A stretch of DNA of 64,000 bases from Cryptomeria japonica (GCF_030272615.1 NW_026728915.1:388501-452500); one strand, 5' to 3'; positions 46,678-61,191 are shown, numbered from the stretch's first letter. Translations and numbers: made by a program. The notes: generated from the sequence alone by a model not told the origin.

Positions 46678-48089
46678 ATGGTTTAAACACTAGGGCCTAT
46701 GAGCCACTTCATAAATTAAACCCTAAGCATAACAACTTTATGGTGGATATTTTCATAAAAATATTATGAACAAATAAAACAACTCGCAAATCCTTTGGAG
46801 GAAATGCACAATACCTGCAAGTGAAGAAGGATAGTATAGTTTTCCAATATTTATTGATAGCAACAATGTTGAAAGAGGATGATGGTTGAGTGAAGAGGAA
46901 AATGAACCAATTCCTGAACTAGAGAAGAGAGGAATAGTTAATCAATTTAAGAAGAAAAATGGAATCTCACCTACCAAATTTCTTGGAAACAAGACTAGTC
47001 TAACTAACCCTAGCAAGGAAATGAAAGAAGCTGAAGAACATCTTTATGAGCATCTTCCTTTCACTAGTAGAAATATGACCAATAAATGACTACATGACCA
47101 AAAGTTTTAGTCACGAGACAAAATTTTAGCAATTTTTAACAAGAAAGCTATGAATGACTAATTTGGTCATCGGGTGAGATCAGACAAATAAAAATGACTA
47201 CATAAATGACTAAATTCTAAATAAATGACTAAATAAATGACTAGATAATTGTCTGGCTCTTCTCTTAAAGAAATTAGGTACTTTTAGAAAAGATATAAAA
47301 AATTGATCTTAATATTTTTGTTTTTAAATTATTTATTATTTAAATATTACTTTTATTTATAAATAATAAATTATTTTATTACTAGATGTATTATATTAAT
47401 TTATTTTATTTTTATAAAAATATAATAAGAATAAAAGTCATATAGCATGGCACAACATGTTCATTAACGGTGATCATAATTAATACCATCTTGATAAAAT
47501 TTTAGGACATAGGACTCAAATTTGAGGTGAAAGATTGACAAAAAAATTGTAGAAATAGGACATGATGATGATTTTTAAAGACAACCAAAATCCCAATTTT
47601 GTTAAATATATTTATAGAGTTCAATAACACATCAATCACATATAAGATTTGAATACTACAAGTAGATTCTCACTACAAAGTATAATAACTATATTAACAA
47701 ATCAAAATCACCTCTTATACAAACTAAAGAGCCTAATCTAATTCTCATTTCATTAATACTTTACTTGACATATATATTGTTTATATTAGATTTACTCAAT
47801 TATTTATTTATCTAATTTAATCAAATTAAAAACTAGAATACTTACTTTGTAATGTTTAAAATTGATTCCTATTCAAAATAGTAAATATTTATTGACCAAC
47901 ATTAAAATTAAACATGCCTTCGTAAAAATATGACAATTAAGTAAATCAACTTTAATATTAATTAAATTTCCCATTGGCAATCACAAATCATAAATTTAAT
48001 CATTTAGAGATATCTTTACTCGGGTAAAGAAATATATTATAATCATAGCCAATTGTTTAATGAATGTATATATGTATATCTAAATGTTC

Positions 48090-48100
<11 letters not shown>

Positions 48101-48173
<73 letters not shown>
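48101..48173. repeat. (TG)n microsatellite, ~36 repeats
   Basis: Uninterrupted TG run inside the CACTA element. Confidence 0.97.
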
Positions 48174-48175
<2 letters not shown>

Positions 48176-48498
48176 CTTTATATCTATATTTTCCTTCTAT
48201 ATATATACAGTACACATGATTATATATATTCTTAAAAGAAATATAATTGCACTTAAAATATTTCAAACCACTTGCTAGACCCATTTTATCAATGCCCTAA
48301 CTTAATACTAAGTTAGGGCATCTATATCTCTTTACCCCTTATTATTGTTTGCAGGGTTGACATATGAAGGATGGCAAGAGGAAAACTAGATGGTGGAGGG
48401 AAGGTCAAGATTTCCCCCCCCAAGCGACTGTGTGTTGTCATGGTGAGAGGTGGAAAGGAAGGAGTCGAGCCCATGTGGTCTGCAGCTCCCTAGGGCTC

Positions 48499-48612
48499 AT
48501 GGCCCACATAGTGGGTCACGGCTCACGCGGCCCACTTTGTGGGTCACAGATCCCTGGGGTTCGTGGTCCACACAGTGGGTTGTGGCTCATGAGGCCCACT
48601 ATGTGGGTGACA
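48499..48612. repeat. Four GC-rich palindromes in the CACTA element
   Basis: GGCCCAC-N3-GTGGGTC type: cccacatagtggg, cccactttgtggg, ccacacagtggg, cccactatgtggg, spaced about 28-36 bp, in a GC-rich block unlike the surrounding AT-rich DNA. The overlapping frames 48364-48792 are probably not genes. Confidence 0.8.
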
Positions 48613-49983
48613 GGTCCCTGGGGGTCGTGGAGCCTTTGGCTTCCCCATTTCCCCCCTTACACCATCGCACATTGCTATATTTGTTTTTGTTTAAAAATTT
48701 ATTTATCAATAAATTTATTTTTTATTATTGAAATTTGTCATATTTATTTATCTAGACCTTGTAAAGTTGCTCCTTGTGCTTTAGGCTACTAGTACATTGG
48801 TTATATTACTCATTTGTATTGAACTCTAAGACTGTATTTATTGTATTCTTCATTATATTTTATCACAGACCTCAAGGTTTGTTTCACAACTTTATCTTTA
48901 GGATTCTGGCTTTTAGGCATATGAATGTTGTAGTGTGTTGAAGGCTTTGTGACAAAGCTATTGTGGTCGTCTTCTATGCCAATGGTCTGATATTCCACAT
49001 TCTAACCCTGATCTAGGGTGCATTGTGCCATGTATCATGGTTTTCTTGGGTAACTTTCATTTGCATTGAATGATAAAAAACCCAAGCTTTCTTTGCAATG
49101 GCTGCAACTTTTGCTTTTCATGAACTATTAAGCTTTGGGGTTTGGACTTCTTTCTTTCTTTGAATTGTATACAAATGCTTGTAGCTTCCCAAGGGTATAT
49201 TTTACGTTTGTAACAAGCCTTGCTCCTCACTAGTTTTTCAACTTCATCCACATGGCTATCAATATGCATTTCTTTGGTATGAAATTCCTTTGGCTATATC
49301 TGTATAAATTACTAGTAGATTATAATTCTTCATAGACCACCAATTTTCTATAAATCTTGTGCAAGTATGGAAATATTAGAGAAAAATATAAAAACCAGAT
49401 TTTTGTTCCATCATTCAAATAAGATATTAATTTGTATGAATTTCTCATATGTTCTATATATTAATAGAAATAGTTGGTTTTTTTTTTCTTTATGCAGATC
49501 CATGAAGGCTCATGTGAATATGCAAGGTCCATTGCCCCAAAATTGATGAACATTGTAGATCATCCAACAAACTACATTTCTAATCTTTGAAGTACCATTG
49601 AAGAGTTGACATGTATTTATACCTTAGGTGATTGACTGACTGACAATTTTTTAATAGAAATAACACTTGAGACCAAGTGGATGGTGGTCATAAGGGACTT
49701 TAGACACAAATGATCAATAACCTCATATTGCAATAGCTCTTAGAAAACCTATTATAGTTCATTCTTCACTATTTAGAAAACTGTGAGCAAATTTTTTTTT
49801 CATGTATAACTTGTGATTATTATGTACTCGTACAAAGTCTTTACTAATGCATACAATGTACATTTGGAGCATCTGCTCATTATTATAGGGCTCTTTTTCT
49901 TGCTTTCTATTTCTAAATTGTTTAGTTATGCAAATGGTATTTTTATGCCGTTGTTATTATTGTGTGCTCATATATCACTCTAA

Positions 49984-50170
49984 CAACAATCAATGACTAA
50001 ATTAATGACTAAATATATGACTAAATAAATGACTACCATGATTAAATATATGACTAAATTAGTGACTATCATGACTAAATAAATGACCGGATAACAACAA
50101 TCAATGACTAAATTAATGATTAAATATATGACTAAATTAGTGACTAAATATATGACTAAATCAATGACGA
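49984..50170. repeat. Subterminal ATGACTAAAT repeats
   Basis: About a dozen copies of ATGACTAAAT or near variants in 190 bp, close to the right CACTA end; similar words cluster near the left end. In CACTA elements such repeats bind transposase. Confidence 0.85.
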
Positions 50171-51969
50171 AATTGATGACCACACCGATGACCAAATTGA
50201 TCGATCAAAATAACCAATAGTCACATGATCAAATTGATTTATAACTAGAAATAATCTATGAGTTGTCTTGTGATCAAATTTAGTCATTTATCTACAATTT
50301 ATAGTAGTATTTTTAGTCATATATAACTACTTTTGTACTAGTGTCTTGAGTCAATTGTAATCAGTTTATATGAGTCAGAAGGGTATACCCCATTGACTTC
50401 ATAAGTGGAGATATAAATCTATGTAATATCATTCTTGAAATCAAAAAATAAACGCTTCTTCTTGAGCTAGTTTGGTGTTAGAAAGGATGGAGGGAGAATA
50501 TTTTCTAGTCTAATAAATGGATTAAGTATAGCATAGATAACATCTTATTAATAATATATATATATATATATGCATGTATATATTCATGTATATATGTATG
50601 TATATGCATATGTATATATATAATAACAATATAGTTGTCATAAAATTTAGATGCTTTATAAACCAAAATTATTCTAATTTATCCTAGAATTATAGATTAG
50701 TGTAAAGATATAAATGCTATTCTACTACACTCTATGTCCATAGTGTATAAGGTGAGTGATATATATGTTGTGAGGTGATCAATCATTGTAGGATTTTTAT
50801 TTCTCTTATTTAAACTTATGGACCTTGTAGGTACAATAAAAAAAACCATTGATACTATGATTAGTCCTATCTTAACATAGCCTGGAAAGGATATTCCCAA
50901 GGTTTTGTTGAGCTAATACTCCCTTACATGTGAGTAACCTTAGTCACCCAGTTCATGTGATATGTATATAGTTTCATGCTTTATATGAATTATTGATGAA
51001 TTCATTAAGTTGATTTTGGATTGATTTAACTTCTTAACTCATTTATATTTTTTCTTTATTTTTGTGGATGAGTCACCAATTTTTTTTGCTTGTGGCTCTC
51101 GGTCACACTTGACTTAATGTTTCATTATACGCATTCTATAATTTACTATTGAAATTGACCATTTTTCTTCTTAATCCTTGTGGTGGCTAATCTAATTATT
51201 ACTATTATTCGATTTACATAGTGCATTCGTTTCCTATCATGTTCATAGCGAACCTCTAATATAATGTACAAGGGAGTAGAAGGTGGAGAGTGTGCCAAGT
51301 GTAGGTGTTAGTGCTAGTTAGGACAATAATTCCTTGTATATGTATAAATCCTAGCTTTGAGTGAATTATATGTGTTGAAGAGAATGCAAGTATTGCTTTT
51401 GATAAATTAGTGTATATGTATATAACTTCGAATTAGATCATTAATTTTGAGTGCTTTGTCTTCCTTGGCTTTATCATCAAGATCATATAATCAGATTAAA
51501 AGTGCTTCTCAATACTAAGTGTGTATGATCTTTGGCAAATGGTTATGCTTTGAGTTAGTATAAGGTTTGTTCCAGTAGAAGTTCAAATCATGCTATTATG
51601 ATAGAAATTGAAGAATTGAGCTGGTTAGGATATTTTGAGAAGAAAAAGGAAATTGGAGTGTTTGGACTATTGATGATAACTTGTTACGGGTATTATAAGG
51701 TCCAACTTGAATCAGCAGTTTGTGGTGGAATTATGTGAGAGGGAAACATTACCTAAGGTCAGGAAAACTATTGAAGTAGATTATACGAATCATAGATTTT
51801 ATAGATATATAAGAGGTCTTGATGGTGATTAGGAATTTTAATAAAGGATTTACTTACCTAAAAGTGAAAACTTGAGGAGATAAGTATTTCGTCTTCTTCA
51901 GAATATTTTGTGGTATTTAGTATTTCTAAAAGATTATATATAAGATAGTAATGTAACTGGGAACCTTGT

Positions 51970-52840
51970 ACAACTAAATTAATGAGTAGAAAAAAGTATT
52001 ACATGAATTTGGTTATTGTCGACAAATTAACAAAGGTTGCACATTTCATACCTAGAAATCTTTAAGGATGGATCGTTGATGCTTGTAAAGAAATTTATTC
52101 AAAAAATTTTCAATTGCATGGTTTTCAAGAAATCATAATATCAGATGGGAATACCAGGATGGATGTTATGTTTTGGACAATATTGAATATATCTTTGGGA
52201 ACTAAATTGAACCTTATTTGGCATATCATCCTCAAATAGATGACCAAATAGAAAAGAGTTAATCAAGTAGTGGAGGAATCTTTTTGGATGTATCACATGA
52301 AATAACAATGCAAGTGGGAAGATTATTTGACTCTGGTTAGGTTTCCATGTAACAATTCTTTTCATGCATCTTTAGGAATGACACCCATTAAGGTACTATA
52401 TGACAGAAATGTTGCGCACTTGTCAGTTGGGTTAGGATGGAAGATAGGATCATCATTGGTCCAGATATACTTAAAGAAATGGATGAGAAGATGAAGGTGA
52501 TAAAGGGTAGATTGAAAGAGGCAGTACAAAGATAGAAAAGCTATGTTGATAAAAATAGGACTTTCAGATACTTTGGTGCAGGAGATAAATTCTTTTTGAG
52601 GGTTAATCATCATAAGAGCTATATCTTATTTGGTAAATCATCAATACGTAGGACCCTTAGATGTACTAGAAGTTATAAATCTAGTTTCTTATAGGTACAT
52701 GATCTAGGAGTGGTTCTAGTGCAGCCCATTCAAATCCTAGACCAGTGTAGCATTAAGCTACATACTAGAGATTTCACTCAATATAAGGTCGAGCGGGACC
52801 AATATTCTGAGGATAGTTTTACATGGGAGTATGTTGAGAT
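51970..52840 (+). pseudogene. Chromovirus-type integrase remnant A
   Basis: Forward frames read VIVDKLTKVAHFIPRNL, FQLHGFQEIIISDGNTRM, GTKLNL, KRVNQVVEESFWMY, NNSFHASLGMTPIKVLYD, then YVGPLDVLEVINLVSYRY and WDQYSEDSFTWEY-like ends (family 'VVVDKLTK.AHFIP', 'G.P..IISDRD', 'PRYVGPFEIL'). Many stops and frame changes. Confidence 0.75.
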
Positions 52841-53488
52841 GATTGACTTTCATTTTCCTCTTTTTCTTCTTAGAGTAGTATGTGCTTATTGCATGAGATA
52901 CTTTGATACTCTGGTTGGATTCACATGTTGTGAACTTGGATAGCATGGATGCTACTATCACTATATATGTTGGATTTGAGACTACAATGTATGGTTCATA
53001 TTTTATGAAGTTGAAATACTATGTTCTTATTAATAGAATAATAAGACATCGGGAGGATGTCTCTTCCAAGTGGGAAAGGATGTCACGAACCATATTTATC
53101 TATAATCAAATAATTTGGAAATAATGCTTATTTTCCGCTTGTGAAATAAAATTGCAATAGAAATTAAATTTACAGTGAAGTTAGACGATAATGAACTGCA
53201 AATTCAAATGCAACGAAATGATTTACATTATTTTCTTTAATATGTAAATGCAATTGAATGATTAGTACTATTTTTATTAGGGATTGTCATTGCTATTGAG
53301 GAATTGAGTGCAAGTGAATGCAATAACAGGTGAACTTGGATGAAGTCAAGAACAAGGTTCAAGTAAAATTGTTTTAGCTCATGGACTTCGCTAGAATAGA
53401 GGGAATCTCACACACCACTTTAGAATATATATGTGTATCTGTTGCATGATTTATTTTTGTGATTGAATCAAATCCAAATTTGCATAAG

Positions 53489-56093
53489 TGATTATGAAAT
53501 GATATGTCTTATTTAAAAACAAGACGTATATTTAAATAATACGTTTAATATGAATATTGATCATACATTTATATGTTCTTTGTAGATATGTGTAATTGGA
53601 TGAAATATTGTACTTATGTGTTCACTTTTGTATTTTGATAATAGTATATATATGTGTATGAGTTTGAATATTGATTCGATCATATACATGTATATATGTA
53701 TATAATTATGATATATATATATATATATATATATATTTGTGTGTGTGTGTGTGTGTAATTATCATGAAATTGAATTACTTTGCTTCATGTATTTTATTTT
53801 TATATCTATATAGATAGATATACATATACATATACATAAGCAATTGATATTATTTATATATATATTATTATTTGGTGGACTTTTTAAATAGCATGTTATT
53901 AATAACAAAGCATATCGCATAGTACAAAGCGGAGTCGATGAGTAGTATCTACTATACATTATAACAAACACATTATGTTTGTTTTGAACAAGGGATATGC
54001 ATTGTATTGAACTCATTGAGTTTGAGTGGAACATGGATTATGTACAATTAGTAGTTAGTACTATGTGGTAAAATCCATTGGCCATGGGCCATGCAAACTA
54101 TTCGACATGCTAACGGTTATGCATGGGTGGCAAGGTAAAACATTGATGGCAATGGGATGTAAACCCGAAACAAGGAGATAACATATCATGCGACTAGCAT
54201 AAATATGGATTGTTGATTGCTAAAATAAAACAACAATTGACACAGCCAAAAAGAAAACAAAAAGAATACAAGAAGATAAGAAGAAAGGTAGAGAAGAAGA
54301 AAATGGATGTAGTCAGGGAATTTTGATAGAAGAATTGGTGAAAATACAATGACAATCTTCTGATATTTGGTTCTGAGTTCATAGGTAGGCTTTCTTTTGA
54401 ATGGTAATTTCTTGAGGACATTTTAAGAAACAAAGTTAATTTTCTTTTTGATATAAAATTGAATGAAGTTTAGTTGTAGGAAAATTAGAATCACAAGTCT
54501 TTAAATTTGGTGTATGAATTCATTTTGATTGGTCTCTCTTGACATGAAGTTCTGAATATTGAATCATTGTTGTATCTACAACATACATTTTAGATCTTAA
54601 AGTATTTATCTATCTAATGTATGTTGGGTATAAAAGCAACATAGATTACATATATATACAAGTAAATTCAATGAAAGAAATAGTTTTTCAATATAAACTT
54701 CGGTAAATCTCCTTAGGTCTTCTAACAAACACCATTGTAGAAGAGTAAACTTGATTTGAAAACAATTCAAAGATCAAAGAATAAAACTCTAAAAATCTGA
54801 AATAGTTGATGTTATTTGAAACATGTGGAAATAATGACTATTTTTAATTTGTGTTCTTACAATAGGCAAATCAGGAAACATAGGAAAGAATACGAGTCTT
54901 AGTTTTTTAGATCTCTAATTATGAGAATCTTGTTGATTGGCATCAAAATACAAAACTTGCGGAAAAATATATATATATACATAAATGTATTCAAGAAATA
55001 TTTTTCCTAGATTTTTTGATAAATATAAGTGGAAATCTTATAAATTAGACTACCAAACCATCTAGAAACAAATAAGAGGATATAGAATTTGTGCATTATA
55101 AACTTTGAATTTGAACTACAAAGAAGATGAAATACTAGTGCAAGGAATTATTGAATGTTGAACCTTATTTTGATTTTGTGAGAAATAGATAGAAATAATG
55201 TGTGCTCATGACTTCTATTTCTGGATTTTATAATCACATATATGCCAAAATATGCATACATGTGTTACACCTTCTTGTTTTTAAATTACTTGTTAAGCTG
55301 AGAAAGAAATATTATCTTTTTTTTAAATCATTTTGATGTCTTATGATCAATAGGAAGAATAGATATGTTAGGATAATCTAGCATGTGTTTATGGGGAAAG
55401 TTACCTTTTGAGACAAGTGCCGAATGTGGAAATATAGAGAGAATAGTTTAATTTCCCAACCTATATTTTATTGCTATGCAAGGCATTACACTAGGCGAGG
55501 TAACTTATTGACCATTGAAATAGATGGATTTATTTACACTCTCTACCATATCCTTGATTGATCTTGCCTATTTCTCAATGGAATTAGAAAGTAGAAAATG
55601 CATGTATCATTCTAGGCATGCACCAGATTCCATCTTTTCTATCAAATTCTTTTGGCTAAGCAATTCATGCAGGGTCAGTTATTCTTTATAGACTAAGAAT
55701 TCTAGGGAAGTGAAAGCTTCAACGTTGGGTGGAAAAAGCACCCGAATCTTGTTCTCGGCTTCATTTCTAAGAGATTTCATTTAAGATAGCTTTGGATTGA
55801 AGTTCAATGGACGCATCTTATCATTTACTTTGTATTATACTTGTTATTTGAACTTAAGGCATTTGAAAGGGCTAAGTATTAAATGTAGATTTTAATGATG
55901 CATAGAGTGAATGAAATACTATGAATGACTATTTGTATAAATTCACGTATATTATGATATCATTGGAATGATCATATAGAGCTAACGATATAATAGTTGA
56001 AGTAAATACACTTATTAAAGGATTTATGAGTTTATTTAAGAATATAAAGTATTTCATTTTATTATAAATATTAGAACATTATACGTCTTTATA
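53489..56093 (+). repeat. LTR B of the array, ~2.6 kb
   Basis: Aligns with LTR A end to end; last base triplet ATA where A has ACA. Preceded by the end of internal region A. Confidence 0.75.
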
Positions 56094-56096
56094 TTT

Positions 56097-56108
56097 TGGT
56101 ATCAGAGC
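56097..56108 (+). other. Primer binding site B
   Basis: TGGTATCAGAGC, identical to site A and equally spaced. Confidence 0.85.
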
Positions 56109-59100
56109 ATGGTTTAAACACTAGGGCCTATGAGCCACTTCGTAAATTAAACCCTAAGCGTAACAACTTTATGTTGGATATTTTCAAAGAAATTGTGTGA
56201 AAAAAGCAAACAATTCACAAATATTTTGTAGGAAATGCACAATACCTATGAGTCAAGAAGGATAGTATAGTTTTTCCAAGATTTATTAATAGCAACAACC
56301 TTGAAGGAGGAGGATGGTTGAGTGAAGAGGAAATTTTTTAACCTATTGAGGAACAAGTTCATGACATTCTAAATGAGAGTAAAAGGGTCGGGAAGGAAAT
56401 TGTCGACATTCAACATTAAGAGGAAAATGAACCAATTCGTGAACCAAGGAACAAAGGAATATTTAATCAAGCTGAGAAGGGAAAGGGAATCTCACCTGCC
56501 AAATTTCTTGGAAACAAGACTAGTCTGACTAACCCTAGCAAGGAAATGAAAGAAGATGAAGTGAACCCTTATGAACATCTTGCTCTTGAGTGAATTGTAA
56601 TTAGTTCATATGAGTAGGAAGGGTATACCCCATGGACTCCATAAAGTGAAGATATAAATCTATGTATTATCATTCTTCAAATCAATAAATAAACGCTTCT
56701 TCTTGAGCTAGTTTGGTGTTAGCATGTATGGAGGGAGAATATTTTCTAGTCTAATGTATGGATTAAGTATATCATAGTGAAGATATCATAGTTGTCAAAA
56801 AATTTAGATGCTTTGTAAACCAATATTATTCTAATTTATCCTAGAATTCTAGATTAGCGTAAAGATATAAACGCTATTTTACTACACTCTATGTCCATAG
56901 TGTATAAGGTGAGTGATATATATGTTGTGAGGTGATGAATCATTGTATGATTTTTTTTTCTCTTATTTAAACTTATGGAGCTTGTAGGTACAGGTGAAAA
57001 AACACTGATACTATGATCTTTCCTCTCTTAGAATACCGTGGAAATGATATTCCCAAGGTGTTGTGTAGCTAATACTCCCTTACATGTGACTAACCTTAGT
57101 CACCAAGTTCATGTGATATGTATATAAGTTTGATGCTTTATATCAATTATTGATGAATTCTTTAAGTTCATTTCGGATTGATTTAACTTCTTAACTCAAT
57201 TATATTTTTCTTATCTTCATGGATAAGTCACCAATTTTGTTTACTTGTGGCTATTGTTCACACTTGACTTATGTTTCATTATGCACATTCTATAAGTTAT
57301 TGTTGAAATTGATCATTTTTCTTCTTAATCCTTGTGGTGGATAATCCAATTTTAATTATTACTCAAATTTCATAATGCATTCATTTCCTATCATGTTCAT
57401 AGCGAACCTCTGATAGAATGTACAATGGAGTAGAAAGCAAAGAGTGTGTCAAGTGTAGGTGTTAGTGCTAGTTAGGACAATAATCCCTTGTATATGTATA
57501 ACTCCTAGCTTTTAGTGACTTCTATATGTAGAAGAGTGCAATTATTCCTTTTTATAACTTAATGTATATGTATATATTTAATAAATTCAAATTAGATCAT
57601 TAATTTTGCATTCTCTTTCTTCCTTGGCTTTATCATCAAGATCATATAATTAGAATAAAAGTGGCTCTCAATACTAATTGTGTATGATCTTTGGCAAACC
57701 GTTACACTTTGAGTTAGTATAAGGTTTTTCCAGTAGAAGTTCAACTAATGCTATTATGATAGAAATTGAAGTATTGAGCTGGTTAGGATATTTTGGGAAG
57801 AAAAAGGAAATGGAGTATTTGGACTATTGATCATAAATTGTTATGGGTATTATAAGGTCAACTTGAGTCAACAATTTATGGTGGAATTATGTGAGAGGGA
57901 AATGTTACCTAAGGTCAGGGAAACTATCAAAGTATATTATATGAATCATAGATTTTATAGATATATAAGAGGAATTGATGGTGATTAGGAATTTTAACAA
58001 AGGATGTACTTACCTAAAAGCGAAAATTTGACGAAATAAGTATTTCACCTTCTTTAGAATATTTGGAGGTATTTAGTATTTCTAAAAGATTATATATAAG
58101 ATATTAACGTAACTAGGAACCCTATACAATTAAATTAATGAGTAAAAACAAGTATAACATGATTTTGGTTATTGTTGATAAATTGACAAAGGTTGCACAT
58201 GTCATACCTAGAAATATTTAAGGATGGATCATTGACTCTTGTAAATAAATTTATTTGGAAATTTTTTAATTGCATGGTGTTACAGAAATCATAATATCAG
58301 ATAGGAATACGAGGATGACAGTTAGGTTTTGGAGGATATTGAATACATGTTTGGGAACTACATTTAACCTTAGTCAACATATTATCCTCAAACAGATGAC
58401 CAAACAGAAAAGAGTTAATCAAGTAGTGGAGGAATCATTTTGGATGTATTAAAGAAATTAACAATAAAATTGAGAAGAGTATTTGCCTTTGGTTGAGTTT
58501 CCATGTAACAATTATTTTCATGCATCTTTAGGAATGACACCCATTAAGGCACTCTATGATGGAAATGTCGCACAACTATTAGCTGGGTTAGGATGGAAGA
58601 TAGGATCATCATTGGTCTACATATACTTAAGGAAATGTATAGGAAGATGAATTTGATCAAGGGTAGATTGAAAAAGGTAGTTGACAGACATAAAAGCTAT
58701 GTTGGTAGAAACAAGACTTTCAGATAGTTTGTTGTAGGAGATAAATTATTTTTGAGGGTTAGGCCTCATAAGTGATCTAACTCATTTGGGAAATCATAAA
58801 AGTTGGTACCAAGATACATGGGACCCTTAGATGTACTTGAATTTATAAATCTAGTTGCTTATAGGTATAGGATCCACAAGTGGTGCTAGTGGAGCCCATC
58901 TGAATACTAGACCAGTGTAGTGTTAAGCTACATAGCATTGATTTCATTCAGTATAAGGTCCAGTGGGACCAATATTCTGAGGATAGTGCTACATGGGAGG
59001 ATGCTGAGATGATGACTGCCATTTTCCTCTTTTACTTCATAGAGTAGTATGTGATTATTGCATGAGATACTTTGATACTCTGGTTGGATTCACATGTTGT

Positions 59101-59657
59101 GAACTTGGATAGGATGGATGCTACTATTACTGTTTATGTTTGATTTGAGACTACAATGTATGATTATTCTTTTATGAAGTTGAAATAATATCTTCTTATT
59201 GAAAGAATAATAAGACATTGGGACGAGGTATCTTCCAATTGGGGAAGCATGCCACGAACCATCTTTATCTATAATTGATTAATTTGGAAATAATGTTTAT
59301 TTTCCGCTTATGAAATGAAATTGAAATAGAAATAAAATTTGAAATGAAATTAGGTGATAATGAAAAGGAAATTCGAATTCAATTAAATGATTTACATTAT
59401 TTTCTATAATATGTAAATGCAAATGAATGATTAGTATTATTTTTATTGGGGATTGTCATTGCTAATCAGTAATTGAGTGCAAGTAAATGCAAGAACAGGT
59501 GAACATGGATGAAGGTGAGAACAAGGTTCAAGTAGAGTTGTTTTAGCTCATGGAGTCTAGTAGAATAGATGGAATCTAGAACACCACTTTAGATTATATA
59601 TGTGTATCTATTGCATGATTTATTTTTATGATTGAATCAAATCCGAATTTGCATAAG
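56109..59657 (+). mobile_element. Internal region B of the array
   Basis: Uninterrupted counterpart of internal region A, about 3.55 kb. Frame SPAKFLGNKTSLTNPSKE near 56495 corresponds to 46947 in A. No protease or RT core seen. Confidence 0.65.
58130..59030 (+). pseudogene. Chromovirus-type integrase remnant B
   Basis: Same blocks as remnant A: VIVDKLTKVAHVIPRNI, EIIISDRNTRM, KRVNQVVEESFWMY, GMTPIKALYDGNVAQL, YMGPLDVLEFINLVAYRY. Decayed by stops and small indels. Confidence 0.75.
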
Positions 59658-61191
59658 TGATTGTGAAATCATGTCTTATTTCAAAATAAGACTTATTTTT
59701 AAATAATAGACTTAATATGAATATTCATCGTAGATTTATACGTTCCTTTTAGATATGTGTAATTGGATGAAATATTGTACTTATGTGTTCACTTTTGTAC
59801 TTTGATAATAGTATATATATGCAACTATATATATGTGTATGAGTTTGAATATTGATTAGAATATATACATGTATATATGTATATAATTATGATATATATG
59901 TAATTATCATGAAATTGAATTACTTTACTTCATGTATTTTGTTTTTATATCTATATATACATATACATATACATAATCATTTGATATTATCTATATATAT
60001 TATATATATTATTATGGAAGACTTTTTAATTAGCATGTTATTAAAAACAAAGCATATCACATAGTGCAAAGGGGAGTTGATGAGTAGTATCTACTTTGGA
60101 TTATAACAAACATATTGTGTTATTTTGAATAAGGACTATGCATTGTATCAAACTCATTGAGGTTGAGTGGGACATAGACTATGTATCATTAGTAGTCTGC
60201 ACTATGTGATAAAATTCACTGGCCATTGTCCATGCAAACTATTCAACATGCCAATGGTTATTTATGGGTGCCAAGGTAAAACATTGATGGCAGTGTGGTG
60301 TAAGCCCGAAACGAGGAGATAACATAACATGCGACTAGCATAAATATGGATTGTTGATTGGTAAAAAAAAGTAACAATTGACATAGCCAAAAAGAAAACA
60401 AAAGAAATACATGAAGATAAGAAGGAAGGAAGAGAAGAAGAAAATGGATGCAATCAGGGAATTTCAATAGAAGAATTGGTGAAAACATACTGACAATCTT
60501 CTGATATTCGGTTTTGAATTCATGGGTAGGATTTCTTTTGAATAGTATTTTCTTGAGGACTTTTTAAAAAACAAAGTTAAATTTCTTTTGGATATTAAAT
60601 TGAATGAGGTTTAGTTGTAGGAAAATTAGAATCAAAAGTCTTTAAATTCAGTGTATGAATTCATTTTGATTGGTCTCTCTTTGATGAAGTTTTGAAAATT
60701 GAATCATTGTTGTATCTATAACATACATTTTAGATCTTAAAGTATTTATATATCTGATGTACGCTAGGGATAAAAGCAACATACATTACATATGTATACA
60801 CGTGAATTCAATGAAAGCAATAGTTTTTCAATATAAACTTGGGTAAAACTCTTTAGATCTTGTAACAAAGACCATTGTAGAAGAGTAAACTTGATTTGAA
60901 AACAATTCAAAGATCAGAGAATAAAACTGAAAATCTGAAATAGTTGATGTTATTTGAAACATGTGGAATTAATGACTATTGTTAATTTTTATTCTTACCA
61001 TAGGGAAATCAGGAAATGTAGAAGATGATATCGTAGGAAGGAATTAGAGTCTTAAGTTTTAGATTTTTGATTATGTGAATTGCATCGATTGGCATCAAAA
61101 TATAAAACTTGAGGAATATTATATATATACATAAATGTATTAAGGAAATATTATCTCTAAATTTATTGATAAATATAAGTGTAAATCTTAA
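59658..61191 (+). repeat. LTR C of the array, truncated by a LINE
   Basis: Aligns with the first ~1.5 kb of LTRs A and B and breaks off after AAATCTTA at about 61191, where the forward LINE begins. Confidence 0.75.

Larger units (their letters stand above)
47062..50343. mobile_element. CACTA (En/Spm-type) DNA transposon, non-autonomous, 3.28 kb
   Basis: Ends CACTAGTAGAAA and TTTTGTACTAGTG are inverted repeats. Internal region B shows the uninterrupted site (56575-56590). The flanking triplets TTT and TCT, compared with that site, fit a 3-bp duplication with one mutation. Subterminal ATGACTAAAT repeats lie near both ends (47150-47250 and 49984-50170). No transposase frame is seen. Confidence 0.85.
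46678..53488 (+). mobile_element. Internal region A of the array (interrupted)
   Basis: About 3.5 kb once the CACTA insertion (47062-50343) is removed. Begins with a charged frame (GISPTKFLGNKTSLTNPSKE, 46886-47061) and ends with integrase remnants. Protease and RT are not visible, and internal region B has the same reduced size. Confidence 0.65.

Noticed and set aside
48053-48284. Cys/Val and His/Thr repeat proteins
   Set aside because: Pure translations of the (TG)n microsatellite.
48364-48792. 142-codon forward frame (and an overlapping 93-codon frame) in the CACTA element
   Set aside because: Its sequence is the translation of the GC-rich palindrome cluster in two frames; no family motif.
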